This document shows, in pieces, positions 1 through 8,894 of a stretch of 64,000 bases of DNA (its first letter is position 1; each line of letters opens with the position of its first letter). The position numbers and the translations under genes were made by a program. The notes beneath the pieces were generated by a model that did no database searches, was not told the origin of the DNA, and saw only the letters and a list, made by a program, of their open reading frames with translations. Source of the stretch: Streptomyces longhuiensis (lineage in GTDB: Bacteria > Actinomycetota > Actinomycetes > Streptomycetales > Streptomycetaceae); assembly GCF_020616555.1 (NCBI RefSeq), contig NZ_CP085173.1, forward strand, positions 1,922,001 through 1,986,000, given 5' to 3'.

Positions 1-471
1 TTCGGCACGGTCCCGGGTCTGGTCGCCATCTTCGGGTCGCTGCTCGGCGGCTTCACCGCCGACCGGCTGCTCCGCAAGGGCTGGTCCACCACCAAGGTCC
101 GCAAGACCTGCCTGGTCTCCGGCACGCTGTGCTCGTCCGTGATCGCGCTCACCGTCGTCGTACCGACCGCGTCCGGCGCTCTCGCCCTGCTCTCTCTCAG
201 CTACGCCTCGCTGACCTTCTCGACCGCGTCCGTGGCGTCGCTGCCCGCCGACGTGGCGCCGACCGCCGGGCACGTCGCCTCGCTCGCCGGCATCCAGAAC
301 TTCGCCTCGAACGTGGCGGGGATCCTCGGCCCGATCGTCACCGGCTTCCTGCTGGCGTCCTCCGGGGGCTCGTACCTGGTGCCGCTCCTGGTGTCCGGCG
401 CCCTGTCCGTCGTGGGCGCCCTCACCTACGCGTTCGTCATCAAGCGCGTCGAACCGCTGCCGGTGCGCTAG
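1..471 (+). CDS. MFS transporter, C-terminal part (5' end outside window)
   Basis: The open frame runs in from base 1 and ends at TAG 469-471, leaving about 156 residues. The visible protein has four or so hydrophobic helices separated by short loops, with a basic cytoplasmic loop (ADRLLRKGWSTTKVRK) typical of the major facilitator superfamily, and a last helix ending in FVIKRVEPLPVR. The loop and the IQNFASNVAGILGPIVTGF stretch resemble the anion:cation symporter (galactonate/glucarate/hexuronate) subfamily. It stands 48 bp upstream of a sugar-acid dehydrogenase operon on the same strand, so import of a hexonate or hexuronate is the natural inference. The substrate cannot be read from the sequence. 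Confidence 0.85.
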   Translation, partial: FGTVPGLVAIFGSLLGGFTADRLLRKGWSTTKVRKTCLVSGTLCSSVIALTVVVPTASGALALLSLSYASLTFSTASVASLPADVAPTAGHVASLAGIQNFASNVAGILGPIVTGFLLASSGGSYLVPLLVSGALSVVGALTYAFVIKRVEPLPVR

Positions 472-518
472 CCCGCCCCCGGTCCGCCCCATCCCCGTAC
501 GAAAGAGAGGGACACCCC

Positions 519-1607
519 GTGGCCCAGTCGGTCGAGTCGGCCCCGTCGGTCGAGCCCGTCGAGTCCACGCATCGCGCCGCCGTGCTGCACGGCCCCAAGG
601 ACGTGCGTGTCGAGGACCGCCCGGTGCCCGAGCCCGGGCCGGGCCAGGTCCTGGTCGCCGTCCGTGCCGTCGGACTGTGCGGGTCCGACCTGCACTACTA
701 CGCCCACGGCGAGAACGGCCCGAACGTCCTGCGGCAGCCGACCGTCCTCGGCCACGAGCCGGCCGGCGTGGTCGTCGGCCACGGCGCCGGTGCCGACGAC
801 CTGCCCCACGGCACGGCCGTGGCGATCGAACCGGCGCACCCGTGCGGCACGTGCGCGCTGTGCCGGGCCGGGCGCTACAACCTCTGCCCGAAGGGCACCT
901 GTTTCGGTTCGCCGCCGACCGACGGCGCGCTCACCGAGTACGTCTGCGTGCCGCGGGACTTCGTGCATCCGCTGCCCGTGTCGACGGACGTCCGGCTCGG
1001 CGCGCTGATCGAGCCGCTCGCCGTCGCCGTGCACGCGGTGCGCCGCGCCGCGCTCGCCCCCGGTCAGCGTGTGCTGGTCACGGGGGCGGGGCCGATCGGT
1101 GTGCTGGTCGCGCAGGTCGCTGAGGCCGTCGGCGCCGGGTCGGTGACGGTGTCCGACGTGGCGGCCGAGCGGCGGGAGTTCGCGGCCCGGCTCGGCCTGC
1201 ACACCGTGGACGCGGCCGGCCTCGCCCCCGATCCGGAGCGGGCCCACGCGCTCGCCCCGCCGGACGGCTACGACGCCGTGTTCGACTGTTCCGGCGTGGG
1301 GTCCGCACTGGTGTCGGGGATCCGAGCGCTGCGCCCCGGCGGCACCGCTGTGGTCGTCGGCAATCCGAGCCGGCCGCTGACCGAGCTGCCGTTGGCGTGG
1401 ATGCAGCGTCAGGAGCTGTCCCTTGTGACGTCGTTCCGGTACGGGGCGGGGGACTTCGCGGCGGCGGCCGCGTTGGCGGCCCGTGTCCAGCTGGCCGAAC
1501 TGGTCACCTCCGCCTTCCCGTTGGGGCGGGCGGCCGAGGCGCTCGAGGTAGCGCTGACCGACCCGTCGCAGATGAAGGTAATGGTCGAGCCGGCGCGGGA
1601 GGCCTGA
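519..1607 (+). CDS. Zn-dependent medium-chain dehydrogenase, L-gulonate/L-idonate 5-dehydrogenase-like (RspB type)
   Basis: 362 residues from GTG 519, preceded by the purine-rich GAAAGAGAGG; the frame is open further upstream but that part lies over the transporter gene. It is a medium-chain dehydrogenase: catalytic-zinc residues in GLCGSDLHYY and GHEPAG, a four-cysteine structural-zinc lobe (CGTCALCRAGRYNLC), and a Rossmann motif GAGPIG near residue 190. Family members oxidise a secondary hydroxyl of a polyol or hexonate with NAD(P). It is followed after 2 bp by a fructuronate reductase-like gene and then by ManD, the set used for L-gulonate breakdown in some bacteria, so L-gulonate or L-idonate 5-dehydrogenase is the best guess. 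Sorbitol or threonine dehydrogenase activity is not excluded. Confidence 0.88.
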   Translation: MAQSVESAPSVEPVESTHRAAVLHGPKDVRVEDRPVPEPGPGQVLVAVRAVGLCGSDLHYYAHGENGPNVLRQPTVLGHEPAGVVVGHGAGADDLPHGTAVAIEPAHPCGTCALCRAGRYNLCPKGTCFGSPPTDGALTEYVCVPRDFVHPLPVSTDVRLGALIEPLAVAVHAVRRAALAPGQRVLVTGAGPIGVLVAQVAEAVGAGSVTVSDVAAERREFAARLGLHTVDAAGLAPDPERAHALAPPDGYDAVFDCSGVGSALVSGIRALRPGGTAVVVGNPSRPLTELPLAWMQRQELSLVTSFRYGAGDFAAAAALAARVQLAELVTSAFPLGRAAEALEVALTDPSQMKVMVEPAREA

Positions 1608-1609
1608 CC

Positions 1610-3133
1610 ATGACCTCGCGCACCCAGCCACGCCTGTCGCGCACCGCCCTGCCCCGTCTGTCCCGTACCGCCCTGCCCGTGGCCGGTCTGAAGCTGCCCC
1701 CGCCCCTCCCCGAACCCGGCATCGTCCATCTGGGCCTGGGCAACTTCCACCGCGCGCACCAGGCCGTGTACACGGCCGACGCCCTGCGCCACAGCCCCGG
1801 CCCCTGGGGCATCACGGGTGTCTCGACGAGCGCGGGGCGAGGTCCGCGCCCGGTGCTGACCGGGATGGCGGAGCAGGGCCGGCTGTACACCGTCCTCACC
1901 CTGCGCCGCGACGCGGGCGTCGCCGCGACCGTGCCCGGGGTGCACCATCCGGGCCTCGTCGCCGACGGGCAGGGCACCGAGGTCGTCGCCGCGATCGGCA
2001 GCCCCACCACGCGCATCGTCTCCGTCACGGTGACCGAGAAGGGGTACACCTTCGGCGCCGACGGCCGCCTCGACCTCGACGACCCGCTGGTCCGCGCCGA
2101 CCTCGCGGGAGGCACGCCCCGCACCACCCTCGGCCTGATCGTGCGCGGGCTCCAGCACCGGGCCCGCGCCGACGGGTCGCCGGTCACCGTCCTCAGCTGC
2201 GACAACCTCATGGACAACGGGCGCCGACTGCGCGCCCTCATCGACGAGTTCGTCGCCGCGCTGCCCGCCGCGGAACGCCCCGAGCTGCAGGCCTACGTCG
2301 CGACCTCGCTGACCGCACCGAACACCATGGTCGACCGGATCGCACCCGCGACCACCGACGAGCACCGTGATCTGGTCGCCCGCGCCTTCGGCGTCCGCGA
2401 CTCGGTGCCGGTGCCCGCCGAGCCGTACCGGCTGTGGGTCATGCAGGACGACTTCCGCGCCGGACGCCCGGCGTGGGAGCACGCGGGCGCGCTGTTCACG
2501 GACGACGTCGCCCCGTACGAACTGATGAAGCTGCGGCTCCTCAACGGCGCCCACTCGCTCCTCGCCTACCTCGGCCTGCTGCGCGGACACCGCTGCATCG
2601 ACCAGGCGGTGACGGACGAACTCCTGGGCGGTGCGGTGGAGTGCGCGATGCGGGAGGAGATCCTGCCGACGGTCCCGGAGCCCGCGGGAATGCCGGGCGA
2701 GGCCTACGTCACCGAACTCCTCGACCGGTTCGCCAATCCGGCGCTCGGCCACCGCACCGCGCAGGTCGGCTCCGACGGTTCCCTGAAGATCCCGGTCCGC
2801 TGGGCGGGGGTGCTCGCCGAAGCGCTGGCGGCGGGGCGCGTCCCACGCGTCCTCGCCCTCGGCCTCGCCGCGTACGTACGTGTCATCACGGCCGACGACG
2901 CGTACGACGAGCGCGCGCTCGGCACCGTCCACGACGGTGCCCGGTCACGCCTGGGCGAGCTCGCGGCCCGGGCGAGCGGCCCCGCCGACGCGGCCCGCCT
3001 CCTGCTCTCCGAGGGCGACCTCCTGCCGCCGGACGTCGCTCAGCACCCCGAACTCGGCTGTGCGGTCGGCGAGTTCGCGCACACGCTCGCCGTACACGGC
3101 ATAGAGGCCGCGCTACGTTCCGCGCTCACCTGA
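1610..3133 (+). CDS. Mannitol dehydrogenase family protein, probable fructuronate reductase/mannonate oxidoreductase
   Basis: 507 residues. The long-chain polyol dehydrogenase family is shown by an N-terminal nucleotide-binding motif ([16 protein letters not shown]), [11 protein letters not shown] in the middle, and the catalytic block [17 protein letters not shown], which carries the conserved Lys, Asn and His. Members interconvert fructose/mannitol or fructuronate/mannonate with NAD(H). The ATG lies 2 bp after the stop of the upstream dehydrogenase, suggesting translational coupling, and a mannonate dehydratase follows 79 bp later, so D-fructuronate to D-mannonate is the favoured reaction. 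The N-terminus has a near-exact duplication of an eight-residue unit (RLSRTALP twice; DNA 1631-1654 and 1655-1678), an extension not needed for the fold. Confidence 0.9.
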   Translation: MTSRTQPRLSRTALPRLSRTALPVAGLKLPPPLPEPGIVHLGLGNFHRAHQAVYTADALRHSPGPWGITGVSTSAGRGPRPVLTGMAEQGRLYTVLTLRRDAGVAATVPGVHHPGLVADGQGTEVVAAIGSPTTRIVSVTVTEKGYTFGADGRLDLDDPLVRADLAGGTPRTTLGLIVRGLQHRARADGSPVTVLSCDNLMDNGRRLRALIDEFVAALPAAERPELQAYVATSLTAPNTMVDRIAPATTDEHRDLVARAFGVRDSVPVPAEPYRLWVMQDDFRAGRPAWEHAGALFTDDVAPYELMKLRLLNGAHSLLAYLGLLRGHRCIDQAVTDELLGGAVECAMREEILPTVPEPAGMPGEAYVTELLDRFANPALGHRTAQVGSDGSLKIPVRWAGVLAEALAAGRVPRVLALGLAAYVRVITADDAYDERALGTVHDGARSRLGELAARASGPADAARLLLSEGDLLPPDVAQHPELGCAVGEFAHTLAVHGIEAALRSALT

Positions 3134-3212
3134 TCCAGGTGCCGGCCGCCCCACCCGCGCGCCGTCCGGCCCCTCCCCCTGTCCCGCGCCCCCATCGAGA
3201 AGAACGGCACCC

Positions 3213-4427
3213 ATGGCCACCATCACCTCGGCCGAGGTCTTCGTCACCTGCCCCGGCCGCAACTACGTCACCCTGAAGATCACCACCTCGGACGGTGTCA
3301 CCGGCATCGGAGACGCCACTCTCAACGGCCGCGAGCTGTCCGTCGCCTCCTACCTGCGCGACCACGTCTGCCCCACCCTGATCGGCAAGGACCCGGCCCG
3401 CATCGAGCAGGTGTGGCAGTACCTGTACAAAGGGGCGTACTGGCGGCGCGGCCCGGTCACCATGACGGCCATCGCCGCCGTCGACGTCGCCCTGTGGGAC
3501 ATCAAGGGCAAGGTCGCGGGCCTGCCCGTGTACCAGCTGCTCGGCGGCGCGGCCCGCGACGGCGTCACCGTCTACGGCCACGCCAGCGGCAACACGGTCC
3601 CCGAACTCCTCGACGACGTACAGCGTTTCCTCGACAAGGGCTTCCGCGCGGTGCGCGCACAGGCGGCGGTGCCCGGTCTGGAGCGGGTGTACGGCATGCG
3701 CAAGGGCGACGGCGACACCTACGAGCCGGCCGACGGGGCGCTGCCCACCGAGGAGGTCTGGGACACCGGCGCCTACTTGGACTTCGTGCCGACCTACATG
3801 TCCGCCGTCCGCGAGCGGTTCGGCTACGACTTCCACCTGCTGCACGACGTGCACCACCGGCTCACCCCCATCGAGGCGGGCCGCCTGGGCAGGTCCCTCG
3901 AGCCCTACCGCCTGTTCTGGATCGAGGACCCCACGCCGGCCGAGGACCAGGAGGCCTTCCGCCTCATCCGGCAGCACACCACGACACCGCTCGCCGTCGG
4001 CGAGATCTTCAACTCGATCTGGGACTGCCAGCACCTGATCACGAACCGCCTCATCGACTACATCCGCACGTCCGTCTCGCACGCGGGCGGCATCACGCAC
4101 CTGCGCAAGATCTTCTCCCTCGCCGAGTTGTACGGGGTCCGCTCCGGCTCGCACGGCGCGGGCGACCTCTCCCCCGCGTCGCTCGCGGCCGCGCTCCATG
4201 TCGACCTGTCGATCCCGAACTTCGGCATGCAGGAGTACATGGCCCATCTCCCGGGCTACGAGGAGGTGTTCGAGACGTCCTGGACGTTCGAGGACGGCCT
4301 GATGCACCCCGGCGACCGCCCCGGCATCGGCGTCGAGTTCGACGAGAAGGCCGCCGAGCGCTTCCCGTACGAGCGCAAGTACCTGCCGGTGAACAGGCTG
4401 CGGGACGGATCCGTGCACGACTGGTGA
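3213..4427 (+). CDS. manD: D-mannonate dehydratase, ManD/RspA type (enolase superfamily)
   Basis: 404 residues, the usual ManD length. N-terminal capping domain, then a TIM barrel with the three metal-binding acids visible as D212 (LLHDVHH), E238 (FWIEDP) and E264 (VGEIFN), close in number to the ligands of characterised ManD proteins, followed by SHGAGD. ManD enzymes dehydrate D-mannonate (some also D-gluconate) to 2-keto-3-deoxygluconate with Mg2+. Position directly after the mannonate oxidoreductase supports mannonate as substrate. RspA-like members of this family can have very low activity, so the kinetic class is unknown. The start has an upstream GAGAAG ribosome site; the 79-bp gap before it may hold an extra promoter or processing site. 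Confidence 0.92.
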   Translation: MATITSAEVFVTCPGRNYVTLKITTSDGVTGIGDATLNGRELSVASYLRDHVCPTLIGKDPARIEQVWQYLYKGAYWRRGPVTMTAIAAVDVALWDIKGKVAGLPVYQLLGGAARDGVTVYGHASGNTVPELLDDVQRFLDKGFRAVRAQAAVPGLERVYGMRKGDGDTYEPADGALPTEEVWDTGAYLDFVPTYMSAVRERFGYDFHLLHDVHHRLTPIEAGRLGRSLEPYRLFWIEDPTPAEDQEAFRLIRQHTTTPLAVGEIFNSIWDCQHLITNRLIDYIRTSVSHAGGITHLRKIFSLAELYGVRSGSHGAGDLSPASLAAALHVDLSIPNFGMQEYMAHLPGYEEVFETSWTFEDGLMHPGDRPGIGVEFDEKAAERFPYERKYLPVNRLRDGSVHDW

Positions 4428-4536
4428 GGCGAGCAGCCACGGCGGTTGTCCGCCGTGGCGCGGTCCACCGCCGGACGGCCGGGGGCTGCGCGGGCTGCTC
4501 CTGACCGGGGCAGGGCACTCCGGCAAGGGTGAGCGG

Positions 4537-4576
4537 CGGGAATTATTTGGACCCGGGAGAATCCAAATAATTCCCG
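4537..4576. repeat. Perfect 15-bp AT-rich inverted repeat
   Basis: Left arm CGGGAATTATTTGGA (4537-4551), 10-nt loop, right arm TCCAAATAATTCCCG (4562-4576). It is 110 bp after the ManD stop. The arms are strikingly AT-rich for this chromosome. As RNA it would form a stable stem and could end the sugar-acid operon, but there is no U tract. As DNA it looks like a double operator. No matching half-sites were seen next to the neighbouring genes. Confidence 0.75.
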
Positions 4577-4808
4577 GAAGTCCGCCCGTGCCGGTCCACG
4601 GCTCGGCCCGCGCCGCCCTCGACACCTCGGCGTCCTCGGCCAGTACCGCCAGGGCGATCCCCTGATGCTCGTCCCGCCCGGAATCCGCCGCGACCGCGTC
4701 GCACCCCTGCACCGAGAGGGCGGCCACGCGCACCCGGGTGCCGCCCGAACAACCCAGGGCCGCGACGACCAGCTCCTCGTCGGCGAGTTCACACACCACG
4801 CGCCACAT
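4577..4808 (-). pseudogene. Possible remnant of an unidentified minus-strand gene
   Basis: Read on the minus strand from ATG 4808, the translation begins MWRVVCELADEELVVAAL and continues with RVRVAALSVQ and HQGIALAVLAEDAEV, a sensible mix of hydrophobic and acidic residues. Third codon positions are mostly G or C. The frame then runs without its own stop through the inverted repeat and into the antisense of manD, where the translation stops looking like a protein. I read this as the 5' piece of a gene that has lost its 3' part. The family is not recognised, and chance open frame in GC-rich DNA is the main alternative. Confidence 0.3.
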
Positions 4809-4854
4809 CGCCCGCTGCACCGCGCGGGAAGTAAATGGATCCGAATGAACCCTA

Positions 4855-4915
4855 TTGACATGTCCGCTGACGTGCCAATACCGTCGCGATCCATGGGTCC
4901 GGAGGGATCCATGGG
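4855..4915 (+). promoter_or_regulatory. Candidate sigma70-like promoter with downstream direct repeats
   Basis: TTGACA (4855-4860), 18-nt spacer, TACCGT (4879-4884), pointing at the small membrane protein/M20 pair. Directly downstream, GATCCATGGG occurs at 4888-4897 and again at 4906-4915, an 18-bp period, which would place a repressor on the transcription start. A near-perfect -35 box is uncommon in this genome. No regulator gene is adjacent. Confidence 0.5.
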
Positions 4916-5044
4916 CGAGGGCTGGATCCACCATGCGGCGGTCCGCCGTCGGCCATCTGCTCTTCCACGGTTTCCCTGCACAACACCGCCCGACCATCTC
5001 CGCCACCACCGCGCGGCCCGTCCGCGCTCGCAAAGGAACCGGTC

Positions 5045-5434
5045 ATGAGCGCATCCGCGAGCACTCCCCCGACGCCACGACGGATCGGCACCGTCCCGGG
5101 CCCGTGGTCGGGGACGGGCCCGGGCGTGCTCGCCACCACGCTCGCGTCCGCCGCCATCGGCACCATGGCCACGTACTGGTTCGCCATCCCCCTCCGGTAC
5201 ACCGACCTCTCGGTCAGCCGCCAACTGGCGGGAGTCGTCGGCCGCGGCGGCGCCACCCCGGTGCTCGCCCAGTGGCTCGCCGGCCCCGCGGGCATCGACT
5301 GGACGCCCGTCGCCGTACTCCTGCTCGCCATGGCAGCGCTCAGCCTCGGCTGCGTGCTCAGCCGACGCAGATCGACGCGGCGCGACGGCGGCACCGACTC
5401 CCTCTTGTCCACTCCCTCGATGGTGGAGGCATGA
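5045..5434 (+). CDS. Small two-helix membrane protein of unknown function
   Basis: 129 residues with a good ribosome site (AAAGGAA, 5034-5040 region) ahead of ATG 5045. A Pro/Ser/Thr-rich N-terminus is followed by two hydrophobic segments, about residues 27-50 (ATTLASAAIGTMATYWFAI) and 83-105 (VAVLLLAMAALSLGCVL), and a basic C-terminal tail (SRRRSTRR). This predicts a hairpin in the membrane. Its stop overlaps the start of the M20 gene (ATGATG/TGA), so the two are probably made together. I do not recognise the family. It could be a helper subunit for an uptake system or a relic of a transporter. Confidence 0.65.
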   Translation: MSASASTPPTPRRIGTVPGPWSGTGPGVLATTLASAAIGTMATYWFAIPLRYTDLSVSRQLAGVVGRGGATPVLAQWLAGPAGIDWTPVAVLLLAMAALSLGCVLSRRRSTRRDGGTDSLLSTPSMVEA

Positions 5435-6792
5435 TGCACCGCACCCACGACCAGATCCTGACGGCCGGCCGAGCGGGCCTGGCCCACCTGGAGCGCAGCG
5501 CCCACTCGGCGGCCCGAGCAGCAGCCACCGCTCCCGCGCCGGTGTCACCGTACAAGGGGGCCTCGGAGCAACTCGGCGCACGGATCGACGCAGCCGTGAA
5601 GGAGGACGGTCCTGAACTCCTCGCCCTCAGCCACGCCCTCCACGAGGACCCCGAACCCGGCTTCGAGGAGCACCGGGCAGTCTCCCGGATCGTGGCTCTG
5701 CTCGGCGCGCGCGGCATCGAGGCGGAGGTCGGTGTCCACGGGCTGCCCACCGCGCTGCGGGCGCAGGTCGGCGACGGCACGGGCCCGACCGTCGCGGTCC
5801 TGGCCGAGTACGACGCCCTGCCAGGGATAGGGCACGGTTGCGGTCACAACATCATCTGCGCGGCCGGCGTCGGCGCGTTCCTGGCGCTGTCCCGCGTGGC
5901 CGAAGACATCGGCGTGACCGTACTGCTCCTCGGTACCCCCGCCGAGGAGAACGGCACCGGCAAGGAACTCATGGCACGCGCCGGGGCGTTCGACGGGGTC
6001 GACGCGGCGGTGATGGTGCACCCGCTGGCCGGCGCCGACCTCACCGACGCTCCGTTCCTCGGGCTGCGCGAGGTCGTGGTCGAGTACACCGGGCTCGCGG
6101 CTCACGCTTCCGCGTCCCCGTTCATGGGCGTCAACGCGCTGGACGCGGTGGTCGCCGCGTATCAGGGGGTCTCCGCACTGCGACAGCACATCCCGCCCAC
6201 CGACCGGGTGCACGGGGTGATCACCGAGGGCGGTACCCGGCCCAATGTGGTGCCCGAGCACGCCGCCGCGCACTTCTACCTGCGCGCCGCGACGGTCGAG
6301 GCGCTCGGTGAGCTGTCGCAGCGCGTCCAGCGCATCTTCGAGGGCGCGGCCGCGATGACGGGCACGCGCGTCGCGGTCCGTTGGGACGACTGCCCGCCCT
6401 GTCTGCCCGTTCGCTCCAACGACGCGCTCGCGGCCCGCTTCGCACAGCACCTCCAGCGTCGTGGCCGGACCGCGCTCCCGGGCAGTGCGGCGCCCGACGC
6501 CGCGCAGGGCTCCACCGATCTCGGCAACGTCAGTGTCCGCGTTCCCGCGATCCATCCGATGCTCGCCATCGCCCCTGCCGGTGTGGCCCTGCACACCGTC
6601 GACTTCGCCGCTCTCGTCGCCGGCGAGGCGGCCGACCGCACCGTTCTCGACGCGGCCGCGACCCTCGCCCGCACGGCTGCGGACTTCGCCGCGGACGCGG
6701 AGTTGCGTGCCGCGGTGGCCGACGAGTTCGCGGCGGCCGGTGGCGCGCTCGGCGTGGAGAAGCTCCTCTCCACGCCGTCGACGTCTTCCTGA
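5431..6792 (+). CDS. M20 family amidohydrolase (AbgB/carboxypeptidase-like)
   Basis: 453 residues from ATG 5431 (ATG 5434 is equally possible). Metallopeptidase family M20 is indicated by AEYDALPGIGHGCGHN (metal-site Asp/His region), GTPAEENGTGK (the catalytic Glu pair), VMVHPL, and a dimerisation domain starting near LAAHAS. Closest in style to the p-aminobenzoyl-glutamate hydrolase and N-acyl amino-acid amidohydrolase branch, which cleave amide bonds of small acylated amino acids. No signal peptide, so cytoplasmic. It is coupled to the small membrane protein upstream. The true substrate is not visible in the sequence. Confidence 0.9.
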   Translation: MMHRTHDQILTAGRAGLAHLERSAHSAARAAATAPAPVSPYKGASEQLGARIDAAVKEDGPELLALSHALHEDPEPGFEEHRAVSRIVALLGARGIEAEVGVHGLPTALRAQVGDGTGPTVAVLAEYDALPGIGHGCGHNIICAAGVGAFLALSRVAEDIGVTVLLLGTPAEENGTGKELMARAGAFDGVDAAVMVHPLAGADLTDAPFLGLREVVVEYTGLAAHASASPFMGVNALDAVVAAYQGVSALRQHIPPTDRVHGVITEGGTRPNVVPEHAAAHFYLRAATVEALGELSQRVQRIFEGAAAMTGTRVAVRWDDCPPCLPVRSNDALAARFAQHLQRRGRTALPGSAAPDAAQGSTDLGNVSVRVPAIHPMLAIAPAGVALHTVDFAALVAGEAADRTVLDAAATLARTAADFAADAELRAAVADEFAAAGGALGVEKLLSTPSTSS

Positions 6793-6800
6793 AAGATGGC

Positions 6801-6905
6801 CTACGCGCCGAGACGGACGCTCGGCGGGAGCCACGTCGGGCGGGACAGGCCGAAGCGCTCCTCGAGCATCGACTCGGCCTGGGTGAGCCCGCCGTAGACC
6901 CATCC
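6801..6905 (-). pseudogene. C-terminal scrap of an unidentified minus-strand gene
   Basis: Read on the minus strand, about 34 codons end at a TAG (plus-strand CTA 6801-6803) and give a sensible protein end: GWVYGGLTQAESMLEERFGL followed by SRPTWLPPSVRLGA. Immediately beyond, the DNA becomes the plus-strand Rhs remnant, so the rest of this gene is gone. The junction at about 6905-6920 marks a rearrangement where two broken genes meet. I cannot name the family. Confidence 0.4.
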
Positions 6906-6917
6906 CTGCCCGGTCGA

Positions 6918-8810
6918 ATGGACGGCGGCCGGGTCACCTCCCTGCACCTGGCCGGCGCGGGCTCCGACGGGTCGGACCAGGAGATCAAACGCTACGGCTA
7001 CTCCGAGACCGGCGACCTGACCCAGGTCTTCAACTCCTCCGGTCTGCCGCTGCAGTTCACCTACGACGACCGCGGCAGCGTCACCTCCTGGACCGACAGC
7101 AACGACCGCTCGTACACCTACGAGTACGACGACCGGGACCGCTGCGTCGCCGAGGGCGGCGCCGCCGGACACATGACGCTGCGCCTGGCGTACGACGGGG
7201 TGGACGAGGCCACCGGGTGCCGTGTCACCACGACGACCGGTGCGGAAGGCCACCGCATCCGCTACCTCATCGATCACCGTGACCAGGTGGTCGCGGAGAC
7301 CGACGCGCTGGGCGGCACCACACACTTCACCCGTGACCGCCTGGGTCAGGTCCTGACCCGGGCGGACCCGCTCGGCCATGTCACGTCGTACCGGTACGAC
7401 GACGCGGGCAACGTCCTCCGGGTCACGCGACCCGATGGTCGTGAACTCACGGCGGAGTACGCCGAGTTCGGCCTCCCCTCCCGGATCCGGGGAGCGGACG
7501 GCACCACCACGCACCACACCTACGACGCCCGCGGCAACCGCACCTCCACGACCGGCCCCTCGGGAAGCACCACCGTCTTCGCCCACGACGAGGCGGGACG
7601 TCTGACGACGGTCACCGATCCGCTCGGCCACATCACGACGGTCCGCTGCGACCGGGCGGGCCTGCCGGTGGAGATCACGGACCCGCTGGGCGGCGTCACC
7701 CGCTACGAGCGCGACGCCTTCGGCCGCCCGGTGAGGCTGATCGACCCCACCGGACTCGTCACCCGCCTGGAATGGACGGTCGAGGGACACCTGGCCCGCC
7801 GCGTCTCACCCGACGGCACCAGCGAGTCGTGGACGTACGACGGTGAGGGAAACTGCACCGGCCACACCGACCCGCTCGGCGGCATCACCCGCTTCGAATA
7901 CACACACTTCGACCTTCTCACCGCCCGCACCACCCCCGACGGCGTCCGCCACGAGTTCTCCCACGACAGCGAACTGCGCCTCACCCAGGTCACCAACCCC
8001 CACGGCCTGACCTGGACGTAGGCCTACGATCCCGCCGGGCGCCTGAGGACCGAGACGGACTTCGACGGCCGCACCCTCACCTACACCCACGACGCGGCAG
8101 GCCGCCTCACCTCCAGGACGAACACCCTGGACCAGACGACCTTCCACGAGCGCGACGCCCTCGGCCGCACCACCCGCAAGGACGCCGACGGCCAGGTCAC
8201 CACCTACGCCTACGACCTCACCGACCAGGTCGCCGATGCCACCGGCCCCGACGGGACACGCCTGACGATCCTGCGCGACAAGTACGGCCGCGTCCGCTCC
8301 GAGACCGTCGACGGCCGCCACATGACCTACGCATACGACGAGTTGGGCCGCCGCACGGGCCGCACCACCCCCACCGGCGCCCGCACGACCTGGTCGCACG
8401 ACGCGGCGGGCCGCCAGGTGGACCTCGTCGCGTCGGGCCACTCCATCGACGTCACGTACGACGCGGCGGGACGGGAACTCACGCGTGGCGTGGGCGGCTT
8501 CCTCACCCTCGAGAACACCTTCGACCCGATGGGCCGGCTGTCCGCACAGTCCGCGAGGGGCGCGGACGGCCGCAGCCTGCAGCGCCGCGCCTACACCTAC
8601 CGCGAGGACGGAAACCTCACGGCCCTGGACGACCAGCTCGACGGGCGCCGCACTTTCGACCTCGACCCGGCGGGCCGCGTCACCGCCGTGCGCGCCACAG
8701 ACTGGACGGAGACCTACGCCTACGACGCGGCAGGCAACCAGACCACGGCCACCTGGCCCGCCTCCTACCCCGGCCACGAGGCCACCGGCGAGCGCGGCTA
8801 CGAGGGCACG
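6918..8810 (+). pseudogene. Rhs/YD-repeat protein, broken (5' and 3' truncated, internal stop)
   Basis: About 630 codons encode tandem YD repeats (for example FTYDDRGSVTSW, YEYDDRDRCVAE, YAYDAAGNQTTATW), the beta-cage of Rhs toxins and wall-associated proteins. Three lesions are visible. The frame begins mid-core without signal, PAAR or N-terminal domains. TAG at 8019-8021 replaces the Tyr expected in a W-T-Y-A-Y-D repeat, and reading continues in the same frame as AYDPAGRL. The core stops after ATGERGYEGT at 8810, so the last repeats, the core-closing motif and the C-terminal toxin are missing. Residual protein, if made, would be non-toxic. It lies between a broken gene and an intact small gene that may be its old immunity partner. 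Confidence 0.85.
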
Positions 8811-8894
8811 GCGTCGGCTACCGCGTATCCCAGACACCCGACTCTGCGTACCGTGTGGCCACGTACTGGCTCAACCCGTGAACGAAAATGGATC

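Larger units (their letters stand above)
4428..5044. other. 617-bp stretch without a confident gene, rich in regulatory signals
   Basis: Between the ManD stop and the small membrane protein start I see no complete gene. It holds an AT-rich inverted repeat (4537-4576), a minus-strand stretch with coding-like composition (about 4577-4808), a consensus-like promoter (4855-4884) and two copies of GATCCATGGG (4888-4897 and 4906-4915). A 45-codon frame with an upstream GGAGG runs from ATG 4911 to a TGA at 5046-5048 that overlaps the next start. Its Arg/His/Pro-rich translation does not look like a protein, so it could at most be a leader. Confidence 0.6.

Noticed and set aside
4911..5048. 45-codon frame with GGAGG and stop overlapping the next start
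   Set aside because: Arg/Pro/His-rich and not protein-like; kept only as a possible leader in the gap description.
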